Below, piece by piece: positions 57,673-64,000 of a stretch of DNA of 64,000 nucleotides. Position 1 is the stretch's first letter, and every line of letters begins with the position of its first letter. The stretch comes from Larimichthys crocea (lineage: Eukaryota; Chordata; Actinopteri; Sciaenidae). A model generated the notes under the pieces. The model was not told where the DNA came from, searched no databases, and saw nothing but the letters and a program-made list of their open reading frames with translations. The DNA lies in the NCBI RefSeq assembly GCF_000972845.2, contig NC_040021.1:10506908-10570907 (forward strand), written 5' to 3'. A program made the translations under genes and the position numbers.

Positions 57673-58664
57673 TCTGGCTGTCTTTATAAGCTCAAAGGCA
57701 TGCTGTGTAAATTATATGGTGCCAGAGCAAGTGGCTTGGGAGTACACAGCACTTTTAAAACACTGGTGGAGAATTTAAAGGACCAAAAGTCAGAGTAGTA
57801 GCCTCCATCCATGCATCTCATCACTTTATGATCAAGCTTGTTTAGAAACACAATATCTACATTTAATATCTAATATATGTGTTCATGATTACTTCCATAA
57901 AGGCACTTTTTGTATGCCCTTCCTCTGCATCCTTCCTCATATTTCAAAACAAAAAGTTTCAAGGTGCTGCTTGAAATGTTAAATTCCAAAGGCATGTTTT
58001 GTTTAAGGTCAGCGTGCCATCATAATAGGTGTTTACTGCACAATGTGAGCCTGCATGTCAAAAGGAAAAGTGGCCATTGTTTGTGTAGCCAGTGGTCATT
58101 TGAGTCTAAAGGCCATTTGATTGCTATGTGGGGCGAACATACCTGTAATTTTGGTCAAGCGCTCATGCTGTAGCGCAGCGAGAGAGAAAGATATTGTTGT
58201 TGTTGTAAAGGCAAAGAAATGCAAAGACGCATTCCTTCAGACTCATCTTGTGGTTCGCTTGTTATTCCGCAAGAAGTGGCCAAAATGAAAACAGTGGAAG
58301 AGGCTGTGACCTCTTTCTATTTCTCAGAAATTGAATGACCGCGTGAAGACGCTGTGATGGAGGTTGAGGCTTTCTGAATTAATGATTTATTTCTCATACT
58401 TTATATCCTAAAATCTCTCTGTTAACACGTGCTTTGGCAGGATAAGAGATGTGGTTTGCTTGCTTTTTTTTTTTTTACCAATACTAGATTAAGTCATTTA
58501 TCAAACAAAAGTGCCCAAATATGAGTATTTTCTTCTCTTATCATCAAACATGAAATATGTTTTGGTTTTTGACTGTTAGTCAGACAAAACAAGCAACTTA
58601 AAGATCTCATCTTTGGTTGTAGGAAATCATGACGTCTCTATCTATGGACATTTTATAGACTAAC

Positions 58665-59010
58665 TGATCAGTCAAGTGGATCATCAGTGGACCTGAGGCA
58701 GACTGAACGAAGCCTCGTGGCTCAATGTCAATCAAAGTGGCCACGCTGTTAATCCTGCATAACTTTAAGCCTTAATATAATTTGAACAGGTGACTTGTAT
58801 ATAAATTCACCCTCAGTACAGTTGTCATGCCAAAACAGTTTTTTGTACCAGGCTGTAAACATGTTTATTTCTGCTGTGAAGTTGAACATTTTAACATGGG
58901 GAAATTACATTGTTCTGTAGCCAGCCTCAAGTGGACGTTTGAGGAACTGCAGTTTTTGGCACATCCACATTGATTTCATTTCACAGCCAGAGGTTGCTGT
59001 TTGGTTTATG
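58665..59010 (+). mobile_element. Dispersed repeat R2, longest copy
   Basis: Covers both the part shared with 50560-50691 and the part shared in reverse with 39250-39545, so it shows the order of the element: ggacctgaggcagactgaac, tttgaacaggtgac, ggctgtaaacatgtttattt, cctcaagtggacgtttga. No coding capacity seen. Confidence 0.7.
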
Positions 59011-59716
59011 AATTATGATGAATTATGAGTTATTATGATGTAAGCTTTAGTCTCATGTAAATAAAACAAAATAAGACAGTTCATAAAAAGACTATTATTA
59101 TTATAATATTATGTTCATGTATGTGACTGTGAGCAGTAACTTGTATGTGTGTGTGTGTGTGGTGAGTGTATTCAGACTTGCAGAGATGCTTTTGAGGATC
59201 TGTGTGTTGTGTAAGTGCTGCGCTCTCTGGCAGACAACAACAGAGCAGAGAGCGTGCTCCGACCTGCCCAACTCTCCCACACTCCACCTTAGGCACCTTC
59301 CAGGTGCTACGGGTGAAGCTGTCAATCACTACTGCTGGCCTCGCCCCCCACCACCAGGGCAGGTCATAGCCCCTCTCTGCATGATCATCCCGACAGTTTA
59401 CAAAGTTGGACTTTTCTACATAGTTTTTAAGGGTAATTTGTGAGGAAGTGTGCATGTAATTTAGCCCGCTTCTAACTGAGCATCAAGCGGGGATGTTTTC
59501 CATTTGATCTCACGTGTAAAAACCTGTGAATTTTCCTTTCCTCTGAGCCGTTATGCGTGTTAGATACAACCGGATGTGAGCAGTAGCAGACCCCAAAGTG
59601 TTGCTGCTTTCATAGGCCTGTAAACTCAGTGCTGCTGAGTTAGTCCCTGTTAGTGTTAGTGCCTTCGGGTTCAGCTGTGAGAAAAAACAAAGTGGTGGCT
59701 TTCTGGTGATTGAGCA

Positions 59717-59748
59717 TGTGTGTATGTGTGTGTGTGTGTGTGTGTGTG
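59717..59748. repeat. (GT)n microsatellite
   Basis: GT dinucleotides with one TA-type interruption near the start. Confidence 0.95.
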
Positions 59749-59783
59749 CTGTTGTATTTGTGTGTGAGTGTGATGTGGTTCCC

Positions 59784-59820
59784 AGGAGGAGGAGGAGGAG
59801 GGGGAGGAGGAGGAGGGGGG
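59784..59820. repeat. (GGA)n purine tract
   Basis: GGA trinucleotides with G-rich interruptions; several G runs make G-quadruplex formation possible. Confidence 0.9.
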
Positions 59821-61445
59821 TGGACATGGAAAATGTGAACAGCACCGTGGTTTGCCTGGAACAGACATGGTGGCTGATGGTCCCATGTTTCTGTTGTTGA
59901 GGTGGAGGGCCGCCTGCTATCAGCTTCACTGTCCGTGTTTACTCACTCCTTCCCTCATCTCCTGACCAACTGTACCAACATGATAAGAGCCTGAGAGCGG
60001 GGTCACATCTCCTTTTGTCTTTTTTTTAAATGTCCTGTTCTCTGTATCCTCACTTATCTTTACTTTCTCATTCAGGTCTGGCAGTCACAGATGCTTTGTG
60101 CAGCATTTACAAGACACTTGCAGCACTCTTTCTCTCAGTCCTATCTCCGAACTCAACCCCCAGATATTACTGCCACAGGATGAGTCTGCAGAGCTACGTC
60201 ATTGTTGGTTTGGAAAACCAGTCTCTGGCCAGTGTTAGGCTGCATCTCTCTTTGATCCTCCCCCCTCTTCATGTTCTAGTGACAGTGTTTAGATGGCTAT
60301 GCCAGCGCAAAACACTGGACATTCCCGATCTATTACTGTCAACTGTGGCACAGTGCTGCACGTTTCTTCTGTTTTTCATCTTTAGGTGTACATGTGCCGT
60401 CAGTGATTCGCTATCAATAATGTGGTGGTGGAAAATCACATGATTTGAGTGGAGTTTGTTCTTTTGCTAATCCTCCAAAATTCATACGTCTACAGTCTGA
60501 AATACAAAATGTGTCTTGTGGTCCAAAGCAGCTTATTTTTTATAGATTTTTTCGGTGATTTGCAGTGATTTTTCTGTGGTGACAGTCGTCCTCGCTCATT
60601 ATCATGTCTCCTCCTCCTGTCTACATTCATAACTCAGAAACTACAAAGTTGTACAAGTTGAAAGTAGGTGCCGTTGTGAAATATCTGGATGCACGGACTC
60701 AGACACTAAAAATGTGGCCGGATGCCTCTTATTGCACAGGATGGTACAAGGAATTTGCACACATGCACAAAGACTTGAATCTGGATTTCAGGCCATCTTA
60801 ATGTCTGTAAATGGAAGATATTATCTGCGTTTTCAGAGCTGTGAAAGCAATTTTCAAATTGGACCTGGTGTTGCACTGCCTGATGAAATGCTCTTAAACT
60901 CAGCTGCTAAATTCCCCAGAACTGAACTCCCAAATTTTTTTGAAGTTCTGAAGTTTTTGAAATCACCTTTAGGATTTTCATCCTTTCATCTATGCACAAG
61001 TGTGTGATAGAGTGAGAGGGAAGGAAAGAGAGTGTGTGTGTGATCGCGCAAGGCTACAGATGAGACTCCATCGCCGTCTGGATGTCACCTCTGTGCGAAC
61101 GCTCTTTGCTCTGTATGTTTGTCACCGTCGCTGTGCTCTCATGTAGTAGAAAGAATGTGTGTCTGTGTCTTTGTCTCAGAAATGGAGCTCGAGAGCGAGA
61201 GGAAAAAAAAAAGAGAGCTAGAAAGTGAAAAAGCAGATGTGCTTGTTAGAAACACACTGTCTGGCCGCCTGTTTGCAGCTGCTAATGTTTGTGTGTGACA
61301 GACAGTATATTTGTGTGTGTGTGAGTGTGAGTGTGTGTGTGTGCAAGCAAGCATACAGTATAAATTGTTGAATGTATTTTACTTAAATTCTTTTAAAGGT
61401 GAGAAAACGTAACAGCCAATGTTCTGCGTTGTTTTTTACGTATGA

Positions 61446-61449
<4 letters not shown>

Positions 61450-61484
<35 letters not shown>
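61450..61484. repeat. (CA)17 microsatellite
   Basis: Pure CA dinucleotides. Confidence 0.95.
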
Positions 61485-61486
<2 letters not shown>

Positions 61487-64000
61487 CCTCTTGGTCAGAC
61501 AGAAACACACATGGCCAAAGTGTCAGATAACAAAGAAGGCCTTGGTGGTGTGTCCCTGCTGTCCCTCAGGCATGCTGGGAGAACAATTGCTGCGTAGTGT
61601 GCGTGCTCCTTCACTGTATCTGCCTTTGTTTTTCATACAGCAAAAGACGACACAGTTTAACTGCCAGAAGGATAAAGTCTGATCCGGGGTCAGCCATCCA
61701 GTAGCTGCTGTTACTCAGATAAACTTGAGTAAAGCGTCCAGGAATGTGTGTTTCCCCAAAACATCTCACTACTGTGCTTGTCTTAGCTCCACGGTGAGCC
61801 AGTGGGCCAAAAGAGAATCAGAGTCCTGAAAAGATTTTGAGAAACATCAGACCGAATCGGGCTGTTTTGGAGCAGACGCTGGAATATTACTATTTTACAA
61901 ATTGTTATGTGTTACTCATGCTTGGAGTAGCAGATGGCTTAGTTACCAGATAGGACAATACAGCAAGTTGTTAGACAGATTGCTCTGCTGACTTCCGGCT
62001 CTCTGATTTGACACGATTATTCAGTGAATTGATTAAACAAGAATTTTGATAGTGGATTAAATGTTCAAGTCACCACATTCTGTGGTTCCTGTTTCTTAAA
62101 TGTACTTTGCACTTTAATAATGTTATTTTAACTCATTTTAAACATGTTATAGACTAAAATGACTGATCTAGGAAATAAATATTGAAAACTGGCAGAAAAT
62201 GTACCGGTTCCAGTCTTTCAGATGTCAGCAGTTGCTTGTTTTCTTAGCTTTCTATGATTTCTTCTTGTCCTTAGAGACTTTTAAACAATTAAACAGTACT
62301 AAATATAATAATTTGTTGCAGCTAGGGCTGAACTAAATTCAAATTGCAGTAGCTACAGATAAAATTATCATTCCAACTAAACGTGCAGGCCAGGACTAAT
62401 CGATTCATCATTGTAGTCGAGATTATTCCAAATATAACAGAAGCAGGAGTATCCAGATAAAGCAAAAAACACACTATATGGGGATATTTTTCTCATCCTG
62501 TGTAAATATGTCTTGATTTGTCCTGCACCTCTGCATCATCCAGACCTGTCTCAGGCTCATAGACCAAACTGTAAAAAGAGTACGCTGGAGGAAGAGCAGT
62601 TACGAGCTGTGAAGCACTTAACCTGTTTGTTTTGGTACAGTGCTCATGTGTAGCAGGAGGGGTGGAGAGGGGAGGTGGGTGGCGTTGGTATTTCAGACAG
62701 AGACAAACAACAGAGATCAGATTGATTGAGTTACACACGCTACACTTGCATCCTCGGCTCTTGGCGGCCTGCGTCTAATGGTCTTAGCAGTAGGCTACAA
62801 AGTGCTGTTTTGTTCACGCTATTGTGTGGATGTGAATGGAGCAAAGCGACAGACGGGTCTGCTCCGAGACAGAGGGGAGACGGATCACACACTGCACCCA
62901 GCGCAGCAGATGCTTGGGGATTTTCTCTTTGTGTTAATAATAAAAGTAATTATTAAAGTAAAATCTAATAGTGTAATTGTTCCCTATGACTTCCTGTGGT
63001 GCTTTTGGCCTGCAGATGAGCAATAGCCTGGCTGTGGCTTGGTTGTGTAATGCTGCCTGGCAGGCTGTGGTGTTTGTCGCGGCTTGTTTCTCAGGTGGCC
63101 TCCATGTGCTGAATCAACACCTGAGAAATGACTGGCAGCAAAACATCCCGCCCCGAGGGGGAATCCCGTGTCAGCATTGTGTTTTTGAACAGACTTTATA
63201 TCTTTCTTTTGTCAGCTGTTCACACATATTATCATCTGACTGTTCCCAGTAAATCCTGCCCACGTTAGTTACTGTTGTTACAGTTCATAATAATAACAAG
63301 GGGAAGAATTACCATTCACACCACGCAGGCTTCTCTTTTCCAGCCAGTCGCTGTCTGAAATGACAACTGGTGCAGATGGTCTTTATAATCACTTGACAGA
63401 TACATAGGCCTACATGATCTAATACTGAGGGACTGAGGTTAAAGCTAAATGTTCCAGGCAAAAAGAAGATCTGGGAATAAAGACACAGCTATATGATTGA
63501 GGATTGAAGATAAACTCATTTTTGCTCTTGTATGTTTGGTTTTTCTATATTGGTCTCAGAACAAAACAAGAAATGCAAACAAGCTTGACAGGCCTCAAAA
63601 GTTAAGATATGATTAAACAGCTGCTGTTTGGGGTAAGGGTCAGTCATGGATAACATTTTGCAGGGGTTGTAACGTTTAAGAAATCTTTTTAGCTCCCATT
63701 TTATAGATGTTTCTTTCACAATGTAGGTCTATGGGGAAAAGTATTTTTGGAGTCGTCATTACACGTTTAGGCCAAACTTGCTTCAAAGCTCAGCACGCTA
63801 CTCCATTTCTCTGACGACTGACTTCTCTTTGTGGCATTTCAGATCGCCAACTACGACATTGTTGGTATAATCAGTCAGCCATCTTTGTTAAAATTTCTCT
63901 TGTTGACTTTTCGTGACGCGCAAGCACAAAAATGCTTGATAAAATGAATCTGACGCCAGCTCGAAGGAGCACACGGCGCCGTTTGACTGTCTGACTGCAT

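Larger units (their letters stand above)
56741..64000 (+). other. Probable first intron of the unidentified gene, continuing past the window
   Basis: 7.3 kb without a supported exon. Contains microsatellites and an R2 repeat listed separately. Open frames at 60030-60443, 60604-60801 and 62977-63252 have no recognised domain. A diverged gctgaactaaattcaaatt-type repeat lies at about 62326-62420. Confidence 0.4.

Noticed and set aside
59510..59929. 139-codon minus-strand frame rich in TH repeats and leucine
   Set aside because: It is the translation of the (GT)n and (GGA)n microsatellites.
60030..60443. 137-codon open frame with hydrophobic stretches
   Set aside because: No family resemblance, the start is in a T-rich tract, and the composition looks like non-coding DNA.

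Overview
This window is vertebrate nuclear DNA, almost certainly from a teleost fish and probably a percomorph. It has intron-rich genes with GT-AG splice sites, long gene-poor stretches, many microsatellites, MITEs, tRNA-derived SINEs and LINE tails. Its POMC lacks gamma-MSH, as teleost POMC does. No operons, CRISPR arrays or prokaryotic features are present.

Three protein-coding genes can be read exon by exon. (1) Positions 154-3130, minus strand: the 5' part (four coding exons, about 381 residues) of a calmodulin-type adenylyl cyclase closest to ADCY8. It carries the N-terminal calmodulin-binding helix, the first six-helix membrane block and the start of the first catalytic region, and then runs off the left edge. 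(2) Positions 15458-36608, plus strand: a complete efr3b gene with 23 coding exons. The joined coding sequence is 2454 nt (817 codons plus stop), the length I recall for human EFR3B. A possible alternative first exon lies at 12326-12410, and a 3' UTR of about 2.4 kb follows the stop. (3) Positions 40705-42483, minus strand: a complete POMC coding region (231 codons in two exons). It has intact alpha-MSH/ACTH and beta-MSH cores, but the opioid core of beta-endorphin is replaced by NGNFM, which fits the divergent teleost pomcb paralogue. A TATA box near 44451-44458 probably marks its promoter.

The tail-to-tail efr3b(+)/pomc(-) arrangement matches human 2p23, where EFR3B lies between ADCY3/DNAJC27 and POMC/DNMT3A. 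The cyclase here, however, is ADCY8-like, and in human ADCY8 neighbours EFR3A on 8q24. The window therefore mixes gene identities from two paralogous regions. The functions are loosely linked: EFR3B anchors the plasma-membrane PI4KA complex that supplies PI4P/PIP2, the cyclase makes cAMP in response to calcium/calmodulin, and POMC yields melanocortins acting on cAMP-coupled receptors. No shared regulation is implied.

The rest is mostly non-coding. Positions 3.2-15 kb hold repeats: a dimeric MITE, a 500-bp unit in three tandem copies split by a LINE tail, and two hAT-like MITEs with visible 8-bp target-site duplications. Positions 44.5-55 kb are gene-poor. At 56.3-56.74 kb there is a TATA-led, GT-terminated exon with no long reading frame, probably the non-coding first exon of an unidentified plus-strand gene that continues past the right edge. 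I found no undescribed system. The best leads are the cyclase next to efr3b/pomc, the lost opioid core, the alternative efr3b first exon, the orphan first exon and a perfect 15-bp hairpin at 46906-46940.
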